Assembly (NCBI GenBank): GCA_028023455.1
Contig: JAQFVV010000947.1
Coordinates: 62,001-126,000 of the forward strand
DNA length: 64,000 nucleotides
Direction of reading: 5' to 3'
Origin: Epiperipatus broadwayi
Taxonomy: Eukaryota > Onychophora > Udeonychophora > Euonychophora > Peripatidae
In this document: positions 49,061-59,658 of the stretch, one piece after another
Numbering within the stretch: the stretch's first letter is position 1
Layout of the letters: each line of letters opens with the position of its first letter
Translations under genes and position numbers: made by a program
Notes under the pieces: generated by a model
Seen by the model: only the letters and a program-made list of their open reading frames with translations
What the model was told of the DNA's origin: nothing
Database searches by the model: none

Positions 49061-50690
49061 TTATTTGTTGATATAAATTTAAGAGAAGAAAATAAATGCT
49101 TATTTTGATAATCCTTTTTTGAACTCCTAATGTAAGTGATATACCTGAAGTTAATTTATAATCACTAAATTAAAAAGAAATGAATATTTAAATTAAAATA
49201 TTAGTTACCATGTTACACAGTATATTTTAAACTTAGGAAAATATAATTCTCTTATATTTAGGTATGTAATTGGATTACTATTTAATCTAAAATTATATAC
49301 TATTGATCAATAAATATTATACATTTTAAATGAAGCCAAACAAAAAAATATATAGCAATAATAATGATAAATTATAAACAAATGATCTGAATGATAGTTT
49401 TTAAATGTGGTATTTCCAGAATAGCATCATAGTTCTGATGTCTATATCAAATCACAATCCAATAGTCTGTCATTTTTTCAAAAAAGATATAAATATTCCA
49501 AGTGCATTTTGTCAATTCTGATATTTTGTATATATATCCAGATTATCCTTTCATATAATTATTATTGATTTATGTGACATTACAAGCACACAATTACTAA
49601 TTTATATAAGATATAGAGAAACATTCTTCCATGAGTAAATATTTATCTCAAAATATTACAAATGAATAGATGTTAGCTTTAACCAGAACAATATAATGGA
49701 AAATTAAACTGATTTATATTTTAGATAAAATGATTAATCAGTCCAATAAAATTACACTGGTGGATGAATCTGGTTCCTGTATACATTCTGATGTTTCTAT
49801 TATTTACACTCTAAGTAACATCCAATTTAAAAGATTGAAATACTCAGATGGTTTATAATACAATGAAACATTGTCAGTTACTTTTCATTTTTATATTAAA
49901 TTGTTGCTCCTCACAAATCTTTGACAAGCTACCCAGTTCATGAGCAGATAATATTACTTTTATGCTTGCATTTTGTTCAGTTTATATACTTTTAAATTAA
50001 ATTAAATAAAATAATGTAAAGAAATTTAGAAGTGCTTCTATTGAAACTAAAACAGTGGAGAGCTTTTTTTTCAATTCAGTTCTATTTATAACATTTTCCA
50101 TTTACATCATAGAAAACCATAGTAACACTCCAAATTAATTCTGGTCAATTTTAAGCAGCATCTTTCTAATAAAAATTGTATTACACAATAAATAAAATAA
50201 ATATTTTTAGAATTATTATATACAAGAAAAATTTACATTTCATAATACAAATACTATTTTTATTCTAGCATAAATTAAGCAATCTATACCACATTTTCAT
50301 TATATTATACTGGAAATATATTTTATACATATTTTAGTATAATATACAAATAAAAGATCAAATATATTTAAAATATTAAATATTTATTTATATCATTTAT
50401 AATTTACTATAGTGAATGCAGTAAAGAAAAAGAACTATACAATAATAAAAGATTAAGGATTTTATTCAAACTATATATTTTATTATTCACTTATCCATTT
50501 TTCTGTCTAAAATGAGTAAAATCAATTTACAGCAATACAATTAATAATAAACAATTTTATATTAATATTATTGTCATAGCAACACAATTCAATGTTTCAT
50601 ATGTTAACATATCCACCATCAAAATCAAACAAGAAAAGAAATGATGTCAGACATTTTACCACATACTGAAACTCATTTCAAATTTATATA
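46645..50690. other. AT-rich noncoding DNA
   Basis: No gene or repeat family is seen apart from a TA microsatellite at about 49022-49060 and scattered poly-A tracts. A motif TACCATTTGTA recurs at about 47178 and 47281. Confidence 0.5.
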
Positions 50691-50696
50691 TATATA

Positions 50697-51243
50697 AATT
50701 TATAAAAAAAAGAAAGCCTTATTTCTAGCCTAAAATGGACAAAATAGGAAACAAAACGATGATAAATTAGCTATTAGGATTTGTGTTCCATATGTAAAAG
50801 GAACTACAGACAGTGTTGGACATATATTTAAATGCTATAATATAAATACAGCATTTTCTACTCATCAAAAGATCAGTAATATAATAACCAAGCCTAAGGA
50901 TTCAATCCCTCTTGAATCTCATGGTGTTTATCAAATCTCATGTGAAAATTGTAAAGCTTCTTACATAGGTATGAGTAATTGTCACATCAGTGTTAGGAGA
51001 GATGAGCATGCTAATGCAGTTAAACAACACTCATCATCATCAGCACTCTCACTCCATACTATGGATTCAGGTCATAAAATTAATTTTTCTAGTTCCAGGA
51101 TCATATCCAGATGTGATAATCTATACCAGTGCAAAATTAGAGAAGCCATTGAGATACTTAAAAGTCCAGATTGTATCAATAAGCGAGATGATATAAGCAA
51201 ACTTCCTCCTATTTGGAAAGATTGTTTTAAAAAACATTCTTAA
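50697..51243 (+). pseudogene. PLE-2 fragment: C-terminal linker + GIY-YIG endonuclease
   Basis: 5'-truncated copy of the element at 61844-64000. From about 50770 it reads RICVPYVKGTTDSV, AFSTHQKISNIITKPKDS and then the endonuclease: VYQISCENCKASYIGMS (GIY and YIG motifs with a CxxC pair), ISVRRDEHANAVKQH, LHTMDSGHKINF, LYQCKIREAIEIL and the complete C-terminus INKRDDISKLPPIWKD before the stop at 51241. The endonuclease portion 50971-51243 is open, so this is the better-preserved domain of the two. The 3' terminal region continues to about 51445, directly abutting the TA tract and the hammerhead array. Confidence 0.88.
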
Positions 51244-51334
51244 TTTAACATTTTTGCTATTGGTGTAACTTTAACGTTTTTTTCAAATCAGTGATTGTAG
51301 CACCTCTACAACTGTCTTTCTACCTTTTATCACT

Positions 51335-51376
51335 CTGTGGATGACTTGTGTTACCACGTCAAAATGTCAGTATATC
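51335..51376 (+). ncRNA. Possible hammerhead remnant in PLE-2 3' terminus
   Basis: CTGTGGA-T, then GACTTG...CACGTC (one mismatch), AAAA, then TGTCAGTATATC, where A/T-G pairs close a tetraloop before the AUC cleavage triplet. The core deviates from CUGANGA and GAAA, so this is only a remnant or a lookalike. Confidence 0.35.
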
Positions 51377-51445
51377 AATATTTAAAATATTTTAACACGG
51401 ATGAACCCACAAAATATGTCTTTTATATCTGTAACCAGTGAAAAC

Positions 51446-51453
51446 CTTTGTAT

Positions 51454-51490
<37 letters not shown>
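51446..51490. repeat. (TA)n microsatellite, left border of the array
   Basis: Separates the PLE-2 3' end from the 408-bp array. Another TA tract borders the array on the right. Confidence 0.9.
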
Positions 51491-51495
<5 letters not shown>

Positions 51496-51590
51496 ACAGA
51501 TGGCGTCCTACCAAAAACACCTATCAAGCGTATTTTCGTTTACATAAACGTCAGAGTAGTTAGTATTCACTATCTCTAACTATAATTCCA

Positions 51591-51634
51591 CTTTCAGATC
51601 ATGATTTCAAGCTATTTGCTATCGTCAGTGAAAG
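51591..51634 (-). ncRNA. Hammerhead ribozyme L1
   Basis: Minus strand: CUUUCA, CUGACGA, UAGCAAAUAGCUU (stem II AGC/GCU), GAAA, UCAUGAUC (stem III, cleavage after C), UGAAAG. All core bases are present. Confidence 0.85.
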
Positions 51635-51999
51635 ACAGGAATAAAGAAACTAGATCTAAATACAAACTCTGAGCGTTTATGAAACAATTTCTATTCAGCT
51701 TGCAAGCGTGAATTTTTTTAGACACGTAATGTCTTCAAACTCAGCATAGCAAACCAGATAGCTATATGGGTCTGATCTCAGTTCAGCATCACCACATAGT
51801 AGAAGCCTCTGCAATCTATATCATTGCAAGAAAGACCTCAAAGGTACATTTATGATAAACAAAAATGCAAGTTAAAAAACTTGCTAACGCTTGTATTTAT
51901 GTCCACAGATGGCATCCTACCAAAAACACCTATCAAGCGTATTTTCGTTTACATAAACGTCAGAGTAGTTAGTATTCACTATCTCTAACTATAATTCCA

Positions 52000-52043
52000 C
52001 TTTCAGATCATGATTTCAAGCTATTTGCTATCGTCAGTGAAAG
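52000..52043 (-). ncRNA. Hammerhead ribozyme L2
   Basis: Identical motif and spacing to L1, 409 nt away. Confidence 0.85.
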
Positions 52044-52408
52044 ACAGGAATAAAGAAACTAGATCTAAATACAAACTCTGAGCGTTTATGAAACAATTTC
52101 TATTCAGCTTGCAAGCGTGAATTTTTTTAGACACGTAATGTCTTCAAACTCAGCATAGCAAACCAGATAGCTATATGGGTCTGATCTCAGTTCAGCATCA
52201 CCACATAGTAGAAGCCTCTGCAATCTATATCATTGCAAGAAAGACCTCAAAGGTACATTTATGATAAACAAAAATGCAAGTTAAAAAACTTGCTAACGCT
52301 TGTATTTATGTCCACAGATGGCGTCCTACCAAAAACACCTATCAAGCGTATTTTCGTTTACATAAACGTCAGAGTAGTTAGTATTCACTATCTCTAACTA
52401 TAATTCCA

Positions 52409-52452
52409 CTTTCAGATCATGATTTCAAGCTATTTGCTATCGTCAGTGAAAG
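52409..52452 (-). ncRNA. Hammerhead ribozyme L3
   Basis: Identical motif and spacing to L1. Confidence 0.85.
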
Positions 52453-52716
52453 ACAGGAATAAAGAAACTAGATCTAAATACAAACTCTGAGCGTTTATGA
52501 AACAATTTCTATTCAGCTTGCAAGCGTGAATTTTTTAGACACGTAATGTCTTCAAACTCAGCATAGCAAACCAGGTAGCTATATGGGTCTGATCTCAGTT
52601 CAGCATCACCACATAGTAGAAGCCTCTGCAATCTATATCATTGCAAGAAAGACCTCAAAGGTACATTTATGATAAACAAAAATGCAAGTTAAAAAACTTG
52701 CTAACGCTTGTATTTA

Positions 52717-52822
52717 TGTCCACAGATGGCGTCCTACCAAAAACACCTATCAAGCGTATTTTCGTTTATGTAAACGAAAATACGCTTGATAGGTGTTTTT
52801 GGTAGGACGCCATCTGTGGACA
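52717..52822. repeat. Inversion junction of the array
   Basis: A perfect palindrome about 52 nt per arm, centred on TG at 52769-52770. The centre coincides with the internal palindrome CGTTTAYRTAAACG that every unit contains. Confidence 0.92.
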
Positions 52823-53086
52823 TAAATACAAGCGTTAGCAAGTTTTTTAACTTGCATTTTTGTTTATCATAAATGTACCTTTGAGGTCTTTCTTGCAATG
52901 ATATAGATTGCAGAGGCTTCTACTATGTGGTGATGCTGAACTGAGATCAGACCCATATAGCTATCTGGTTTGCTATGCTGAGTTTGAAGACATTACGTGT
53001 CTAAAAAATTCACGCTTGCAAGCTGAATAGAAATTGTTTCATAAACGCTCAGAGTTTGTATTTAGATCTAGTTTCTTTATTCCTGT

Positions 53087-53130
53087 CTTTCACTGACGAT
53101 AGCAAATAGCCTGAAATCATGATCTGAAAG
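53087..53130 (+). ncRNA. Hammerhead ribozyme R1, stem II variant
   Basis: C instead of T at 53111 turns the first AGC/GCU pair of stem II into A-C. The core is intact. Confidence 0.8.
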
Positions 53131-53494
53131 TGGAATTATAGTTAGAGATAGTGAATACTAACTACTCTGACGTTTATGTAAACGAAAATACGCTTGATAG
53201 GTGTTTTTGGTAGGACGCCATCTGTGGACATAAATACAAGCGTTAGCAAGTTTTTTAACTTGCATTTTTGTTTATCATAAATGTACCTTTGAGGTCTTTC
53301 TTGCAATGATATAGATTGCAGAGGCTTCTACTATGTGGTGATGCTGAACTGAGATCAGACCCATATAGCTATCTGGTTTGCTATGCTGAGTTTGAAGACA
53401 TTACGTGTCTAAAAAATTCACGCTTGCAAGCTGAATAGAAATTGTTTCATAAACGCTCAGAGTTTGTATTTAGATCTAGTTTCTTTATTCCTGT

Positions 53495-53538
53495 CTTTCA
53501 CTGACGATAGCAAATAGCTTGAAATCATGATCTGAAAG
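53495..53538 (+). ncRNA. Hammerhead ribozyme R2 (reference copy)
   Basis: Stem I CUUUCA (53495-53500) pairs perfectly with UGAAAG (53533-53538). Beyond a UGU/U internal loop, UUCC (53488-53491) pairs with GGAA (53540-53543). Core CUGACGA is 53501-53507 (position 7 is free in hammerheads). Stem II is AGC/GCU with loop AAAUA. GAAA is 53521-53524. Stem III AUC/GAU is closed by AU, with predicted cleavage after C53532. The internal loop next to stem I is where animal type I hammerheads make tertiary contacts with loop II. Confidence 0.9.
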
Positions 53539-53902
53539 TGGAATTATAGTTAGAGATAGTGAATACTAACTACTCTGACGTTTATGTAAATGAAAATACG
53601 CTTGATAGGTGTTTTTGGTAGGACGCCATCTGTGGACATAAATACAAGCGTTAGCAAGTTTTTTAACTTGCATTTTTGTTTATCATAAATGTACCTTTGA
53701 GGTCTTTCTTGCAATGATATAGATTGCAGAGGCTTCTACTATGTGGTGATGCTGAACTGAGATCAGACCCATATAGCTATCTGGTTTGCTATGCTGAGTT
53801 TGAAGACATTACGTGTCTAAAAAATTCACGCTTGCAAGCTGAATAGAAATTGTTTCATAAACGCTCAGAGTTTGTATTTAGATCTAGTTTCTTTATTCCT
53901 GT

Positions 53903-53946
53903 CTTTCACTGACGATAGAAAATAGCTTGAAATCATGATCTGAAAG
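53903..53946 (+). ncRNA. Hammerhead ribozyme R3, stem II variant
   Basis: A instead of C at 53919 removes the innermost stem II pair. It is likely weaker. Confidence 0.78.
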
Positions 53947-54310
53947 TGGAATTATAGTTAGAGATAGTGAATACTAACTACTCTGACGTTTATGTAAACG
54001 AAAATACGCTTGATAGGTGTTTTTGGTAGGACGCCATCTGTGGACATAAATACAAGCGTTAGCAAGTTTTTTAACTTGCATTTTTGTTTATCATAAATGT
54101 ACCTTTGAGGTCTTTCTTGCAATGATATAGATTGCAGAGGCTTCTACTATGTGGTGATGCTGAACTGAGATCAGACCCATATAGCTATCTGGTTTGCTAT
54201 GCTGAGTTTGAAGACATTACGTGTCTAAAAAATTCACGCTTGCAAGCTGAATAGAAATTGTTTCATAAACGCTCAGAGTTTGTATTTAGATCTAGTTTCT
54301 TTATTCCTGT

Positions 54311-54354
54311 CTTTCACTGACGATAGCAAATAGCTTGAAATCATGATCTGAAAG
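54311..54354 (+). ncRNA. Hammerhead ribozyme R4
   Basis: Same sequence as R2. Confidence 0.85.
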
Positions 54355-54718
54355 TGGAATTATAGTTAGAGATAGTGAATACTAACTACTCTAACGTTTA
54401 TGTAAACGAAAATACGCTTGATAGGTGTTTTTGGTAGGACGCCATCTGTGGACATAAATACAAGCGTTAGCAAGTTTTTTAACTTGCATTTTTGTTTATC
54501 ATAAATGTACCTTTGAGGTCTTTCTTGCAATGATATAGATTGCAGAGGCTTCTACTATGTGGTGATGCTGAACTGAGATCAGACCCATATAGCTATCTGG
54601 TTTGCTATGCTGAGTTTGAAGACATTACGTGTCTAAAAAATTCACGCTTGCAAGCTGAATAGAAATTGTTTCATAAACGCTCAGAGTTTGTATTTAGATC
54701 TAGTTTCTTTATTCCTGT

Positions 54719-54762
54719 CTTTCACTGACGATAGCAAATAGCTTGAAATCATGATCTGAAAG
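54719..54762 (+). ncRNA. Hammerhead ribozyme R5
   Basis: Same sequence as R2. Confidence 0.85.
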
Positions 54763-55126
54763 TGGAATTATAGTTAGAGATAGTGAATACTAACTACTCT
54801 GACGTTTATGTAAACGAAAATACGCTTGATAGGTGTTTTTGGTAGGACGCCATCTGTGGACATAAATACAAGCGTTAGCAAGTTTTTTAACTTGCATTTT
54901 TGTTTATCATAAATGTACCTTTGAGGTCTTTCTTGCAATGATATAGATTGCAGAGGCTTCTACTATGTGGTGATGCTGAACTGAGATCAGACCCATATAG
55001 CTATCTGGTTTGCTATGCTGAGTTTGAAGACATTACGTGTCTAAAAAATTCACGCTTGCAAGCTGAATAGAAATTGTTTCATAAACGCTCAGAGTTTGTA
55101 TTTAGATCTAGTTTCTTTATTCCTGT

Positions 55127-55170
55127 CTTTCACTGACGATAGCAAATAGCTTGAAATCATGATCTGAAAG
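55127..55170 (+). ncRNA. Hammerhead ribozyme R6
   Basis: Same sequence as R2. Confidence 0.85.
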
Positions 55171-55534
55171 TGGAATTATAGTTAGAGATAGTGAATACTA
55201 ACTACTCTGACGTTTATGTAAATGAAAATACGCTTGATAGGTGTTTTTGGTAGGATGCCATCTGTGGACATAAATACAAGCGTTAGCAAGTTTTTTAACT
55301 TGCATTTTTGTTTATCATAAATGTACCTTTGAGGTCTTTCTTGCAATGATATAGATTGCAGAGGCTTCTACTATGTGGTGATGCTGAACTGAGATCAGAC
55401 CCATATAGCTATCTGGTTTGCTATGCTGAGTTTGAAGACATTATGTGTCTAAAAAATTCACGCTTGCAAGCTGAATAGAAATTGTTTCATAAACGCTCAG
55501 AGTTTGTATTTAGATCTAGTTTCTTTATTCCTGT

Positions 55535-55578
55535 CTTTCACTGACGATAGCAAATAGCTTGAAATCATGATCTGAAAG
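55535..55578 (+). ncRNA. Hammerhead ribozyme R7
   Basis: Same sequence as R2. The preceding unit carries AATGAAAATACG and GGATGCC variants outside the ribozyme. Confidence 0.85.
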
Positions 55579-55942
55579 TGGAATTATAGTTAGAGATAGT
55601 GAATACTAACTACTCTGACGTTTATGTAAACGAAAATATGCTTGATAGGTGTTTTTGGTAGGACGCCATCTGTGGACATAAATACAAGTGTTAGCAAGTT
55701 TTTTAACTTGCATTTTTGTTTATCATAAATGTACCTTTGAGGTCTTTCTTGCAATGATATAGATTGCAGAGGCTTCTACTATGTGGTGATGCTGAACTGA
55801 GATCAGACCCATATAGCTATCTGGTTTGCTATGCTGAGTTTGAAGACATTACGTGTCTAAAAAATTCACGCTTGCAAGCTGAATAGAAATTGTTTCATAA
55901 ACGCTCAGAGTTTGTATTTAGATCTAGTTTCTTTATTCCTGT

Positions 55943-55986
55943 CTTTCACTGACGATAGCAAATAGCTTGAAATCATGATCTGAAAG
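55943..55986 (+). ncRNA. Hammerhead ribozyme R8
   Basis: Same sequence as R2. Confidence 0.85.
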
Positions 55987-56096
55987 TGGAATTATAGTTA
56001 GAGATAGTGAATACTAACTACTCTGACGTTTATGTAAACGAAAATACGCTTGATAGGTGTTTTTGGTAGGACGCCATCTGTGGACATAAATACAAG

Positions 56097-56124
56097 CGTT
56101 AGCAAGTTAAAAAACTTGCTAACG
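56097..56124. repeat. Perfected 28-nt palindrome in one unit
   Basis: CGTTAGCAAGTT, AAAA, AACTTGCTAACG. Other units have loop TTTT and continue after AACTTGC with ATTTTTG; here TAACG replaces it, extending the arms from 7 to 12 bp and shortening the unit by 2 nt. Confidence 0.9.
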
Positions 56125-56348
56125 TTTATCATAAATGTACCTTTGAAATCTTTCTTGCAATGATATAGATTGCAGAGGCTTCTACTATGTGGTGATGCTG
56201 AACTGAGATCAGACCCATATAGCTATCTGGTTTGCTATGCTGAGTTTGAAGACATTACGTGTCTAAAAAATTCACGCTTGCAAGCTGAATAGAAATTGTT
56301 TCATAAACGCTCAGAGTTTGTATTTAGATCTAGTTTCTTTATTCCTGT

Positions 56349-56392
56349 CTTTCACTGACGATAGCAAATAGCTTGAAATCATGATCTGAAAG
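56349..56392 (+). ncRNA. Hammerhead ribozyme R9
   Basis: Same sequence as R2. The unit is 406 nt because of the rearranged hairpin upstream (56097-56124). Confidence 0.85.
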
Positions 56393-56507
56393 TGGAATTA
56401 TAGTTAGAGATAGTGAATACTAACTACTCTGACGTTTATGTAAACGAAAATACGCTTGATAGGTGTTTTTGGTAGGACGCCATCTGTGGACATAAATACA
56501 AGCGTTA

Positions 56508-56525
56508 GCAAGTTAAAAAACTTGC
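56508..56525. repeat. Hairpin with flipped loop in one unit
   Basis: GCAAGTT-AAAA-AACTTGC, where other right-arm units have TTTT in the loop. The downstream sequence is normal. Confidence 0.9.
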
Positions 56526-56756
56526 ATTTTTGTTTATCATAAATGTACCTTTGAGGTCTTTCTTGCAATGATATAGATTGCAGAGGCTTCTACTATGTGG
56601 TGATGCTGAACTGAGATCAGACCCATATAGCTATCTGGTTTGCTATGCTGAGTTTGAAGACATTACATGTCTAAAAAATTCACGCTTGCAAGCTGAATAG
56701 AAATTGTTTCATAAACGCTCAGAGTTTGTATTTAGATCTAGTTTCTTTATTCCTGT

Positions 56757-56800
56757 CTTTCACTGACGATAGCAAATAGCTTGAAATCATGATCTGAAAG
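56757..56800 (+). ncRNA. Hammerhead ribozyme R10
   Basis: Same sequence as R2. The unit carries the flipped hairpin loop at 56508-56525. Confidence 0.85.
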
Positions 56801-57164
56801 TGGAATTATAGTTAGAGATAGTGAATACTAACTACTCTGACGTTTATGTAAACGAAAATACGCTTGATAGGTGTTTTTGGTAGGACGCCATCTGTGGACA
56901 TAAATACAAGCGTTAGCAAGTTTTTTAACTTGCATTTTTGTTTATCATAAATGTACCTTTGAGGTCTTTCTTGCAATGATATAGATTGCAGAGGCTTCTA
57001 CTATGTGGTGATGCTGAACTGAGATCAGACCCATATAGCTATCTGGTTTGCTATGCTGAGTTTGAAGACATTACGTGTCTAAAAAATTCACGCTTGCAAG
57101 CTGAATAGAAATTGTTTCATAAACGCTCAGAGTTTGTATTTAGATCTAGTTTCTTTATTCCTGT

Positions 57165-57208
57165 CTTTCACTGACGATAGCAAATAGCTTGAAATCATGA
57201 TCTGAAAG
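57165..57208 (+). ncRNA. Hammerhead ribozyme R11
   Basis: Same sequence as R2. Confidence 0.85.
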
Positions 57209-57572
57209 TGGAATTATAGTTAGAGATAGTGAATACTAACTACTCTGACGTTTATGTAAACGAAAATACGCTTGATAGGTGTTTTTGGTAGGACGCCATC
57301 TGTGGACATAAATACAAGCGTTAGCAAGTTTTTTAACTTGCATTTTTGTTTATCATAAATGTACCTTTGAGGTCTTTCTTGCAATGATATAGATTGCAGA
57401 GGCTTCTACTATGTGGTGATGCTGAACTGAGATCAGACCCATATAGCTATCTGGTTTGCTATGCTGAGTTTGAAGACATTACGTGTCTAAAAAATTCACG
57501 CTTGCAAGCTGAATAGAAATTGTTTCATAAACGCTCAGAGTTTGTATTTAGATCTAGTTTCTTTATTCCTGT

Positions 57573-57616
57573 CTTTCACTGACGATAGCAAATAGCTTGA
57601 AATCATGATCTGAAAG
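57573..57616 (+). ncRNA. Hammerhead ribozyme R12
   Basis: Same sequence as R2. It is the last ribozyme before the array ends. Confidence 0.85.
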
Positions 57617-57764
57617 TGGAATTATAGTTAGAGATAGTGAATACTAACTACTCTGACGTTTATGTAAACGAAAATACGCTTGATAGGTGTTTTTGGTAGG
57701 ACGCCATCTGTGGACATAAATACAAGCGTTAGCAAGTTTTTTAACTTGCATTTTTGTTTATCAT

Positions 57765-57781
57765 ATATATATATATATATT
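57765..57781. repeat. (TA)n microsatellite, right border of the array
   Basis: A short TA run directly follows the truncated last unit. Confidence 0.85.
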
Positions 57782-57919
57782 ATTTCTACTGATAGAACTC
57801 CATTTAAGATTAATTCTATGATTACTTTAATTCATTATGCTTTTTTCTGTATTAATCATATAATCAAAAATGTAGCAGAATTTAAATAGAAGAAAAAGAT
57901 TTGTTATTTCAAGATATTT

Positions 57920-58385
57920 GTGGTTGTTAACTTCTAATTTATTTTTACCAATATTTATTTTAATTTCTGGGAAAACCATTTAACATTACTTTAGACTTTG
58001 CAGTATTTATCTTTATTTCTATTTTCTTGCCTTCATATGATAACTCTGGCAACATTTCCCTGAAACTCTGAAACATTATTTGCAAAAACAAGTCCATCAA
58101 CAAAATATAAATAATTTAAATAACCTCAATTTTTATTTTTTTAACAACCAATTTTAATTTATAAAACATTCTTGCCAAATAATGTAAAAAATAACTTGTC
58201 CTACATCTTTATCAACATTAATCTTTTTTAATATCATAATAATACATTCTGATGAATATTTTTAGAATATGATGGATTTCCAATATTAACTTTGATAGAC
58301 CAAGACTTTACTCATTGTGGAAAAGCCTTTCGATAATCTATAAAGCCCGAGTGTAATGGCAAATCACATTAATCCTTTCAATAAT
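57920..58385 (-). pseudogene. RTE-type LINE fragment (RT palm/thumb)
   Basis: On the minus strand, remnants run from FIDYRKAF (about 58360-58335, the KAFD block) through VDGLVFANNVSEFQ (about 58110-58070, a degraded FADD block) to KINTAKSKVMLNGF (about 58015-57975) and KLEVNNHKYL (about 57950-57920). The order and wording parallel the copy at 41187-41965 (VFSNNVLELQ, KINVKKTKVMFNGF, EVNSYNYLG). It is heavily decayed. Confidence 0.7.
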
Positions 58386-59627
58386 GTTTCTTTACTAATT
58401 AGATATGATCTACTATACTAAAACTATTTTCAATACTATCCATTATTTACAAAAATAAGGTATCACATCATGAAGTTAAAATGACATCTAATTATGCTAA
58501 CATTTTTATGGCACAACCAGAAATATCTATATTTAAAAATACTAGATTTAAAACTCGTACCTGAGTTAATTCCATATGTAATATATTTACAACATAGATG
58601 CACAATGAAGATGAATTTTATACTCTCTTTGAATGCATACATAATTTCAACAAAAACATAATTTATAATGATCTCTTTAAAAAATAGATGTCCATATCTG
58701 TAATGTTAAAATTAATTATATTGGCAATATTTTCACTATTGGTGTATGTGACAAACTCTATGTATATTTCCAAAAATCGGTCAAAATTTAATACTTTTAG
58801 ATTCAATTTTTTAACATTTAAATAAAGAATATAATTTTAAAAAAACAAATACAACAATAAACTCTTACAGCTATTTTAAAAATATTAGGCACTGTAACAC
58901 ATTATTGGATAAAGCAATTACAAAATCATTAAAATTTAAAAGTAAACAGTTTTTACTACATAAGAAGAAAAGCAAGCAGCAGATACTTTATCAATAGATA
59001 TTATTTTTAATAAAAAAATATTTTGCATTAATTGCCTTCTTCAAAAACACTTTGCCATGATAAATTCTAAAAACTACATAAAAACCACTTTCTCCATCCA
59101 AACTAAAATTATCTTTTGAGGATACAATATTCTTAAAAATAAATTAGATAAAGTATAATAATTTAAAGTCAGAAATCATAAAATATGGACCAGCTAATAT
59201 TTAAAACAATTTTAAAAGATGTATTTTCATCATTATCAACTGCAAACAAAAAAATTGATGTATTTAGCAGAGTGATAAGAATCTTAAACCATGTAAATGA
59301 ATTGGAAAACAGTAGATACATTAAATGAGTCGTTATACATGTTGCATTCTACATAAAAATGACCGGTCTTTATAACTGATAATTTAAAAATGTTCATAAT
59401 GCAAAAAAAAAATTTTCCATAAAAGAAAAGCCAAAAACTTTCTACAAGCAATGCGGTTAAACAATAACTCTTTATATACTTATTTAATTTATAACACATA
59501 TACGTATAAATTTGTGTACACATATGTATGTGTGTACATATTCTATTTCATATATACACGTAGAGATATGAAAGTGTATGTTGTGTGCACATTTTATTGT
59601 GCATATATAGATGTAAAGATATAAACA

Positions 59628-59658
<31 letters not shown>

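Larger units (their letters stand above)
51491..52768 (-). repeat. Left arm: 3.1 units, ribozyme on minus strand
   Basis: Three units, starts at 51491, 51900 and 52309 (TGTCCACAGA anchor), plus a partial unit 52717-52768. Units 1 and 2 have seven T in GAATTTTTTTAG, while unit 3 has six, as in the right arm. Unit 2 has GGCATCC for GGCGTCC. Confidence 0.92.
51491..57764. repeat. Retrozyme-like 408-bp tandem array, 15 hammerhead units, bidirectional
   Basis: The repeat period is 409/409/408 nt in the left part and 408 nt in the right part (one unit 406), measured from recurring anchors. Units differ at only a few positions and are visibly less AT-rich than flanking DNA. Each unit has one complete hammerhead, a hairpin GCAAGTT-4 nt-AACTTGC, and a palindrome CGTTTACATAAACG. 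No unit encodes a protein. A transcript of the right arm would self-cleave into 408-nt RNAs starting UGAAAG and ending GAUC. This combination (tandem few-hundred-bp units, one type I hammerhead each, dispersed by PLE-like machinery) fits published metazoan retrozymes. The fact that it is an unusually long array is my observation. An ordinary satellite carrying a ribozyme is the alternative. Confidence 0.9.
52771..57764 (+). repeat. Right arm: 12.2 units, ribozyme on plus strand
   Basis: Anchor CTATGTGGTGATGCTG recurs at 52923, 53331, 53739, 54147, 54555, 54963, 55371, 55779, 56185, 56593, 57001 and 57409. It ends inside a unit at GTTTATCA, where it merges into a TA run. Confidence 0.92.

Noticed and set aside
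52717-52822. Palindromic sequencing artefact (missed hairpin adapter)
   Set aside because: Arms differ in length and carry unmirrored variants. Read-level confirmation is still needed.
51491-57764. CRISPR-like array or bacterial element
   Set aside because: Units are 408 bp with no alternating unique spacers, and the surrounding sequence is clearly animal retroelements.
51491-57764. Plain centromeric satellite
   Set aside because: An exact ribozyme in every unit, an array of only 15 units and the PLE-flanked location fit a retrozyme better; satellite status elsewhere in the genome cannot be excluded.
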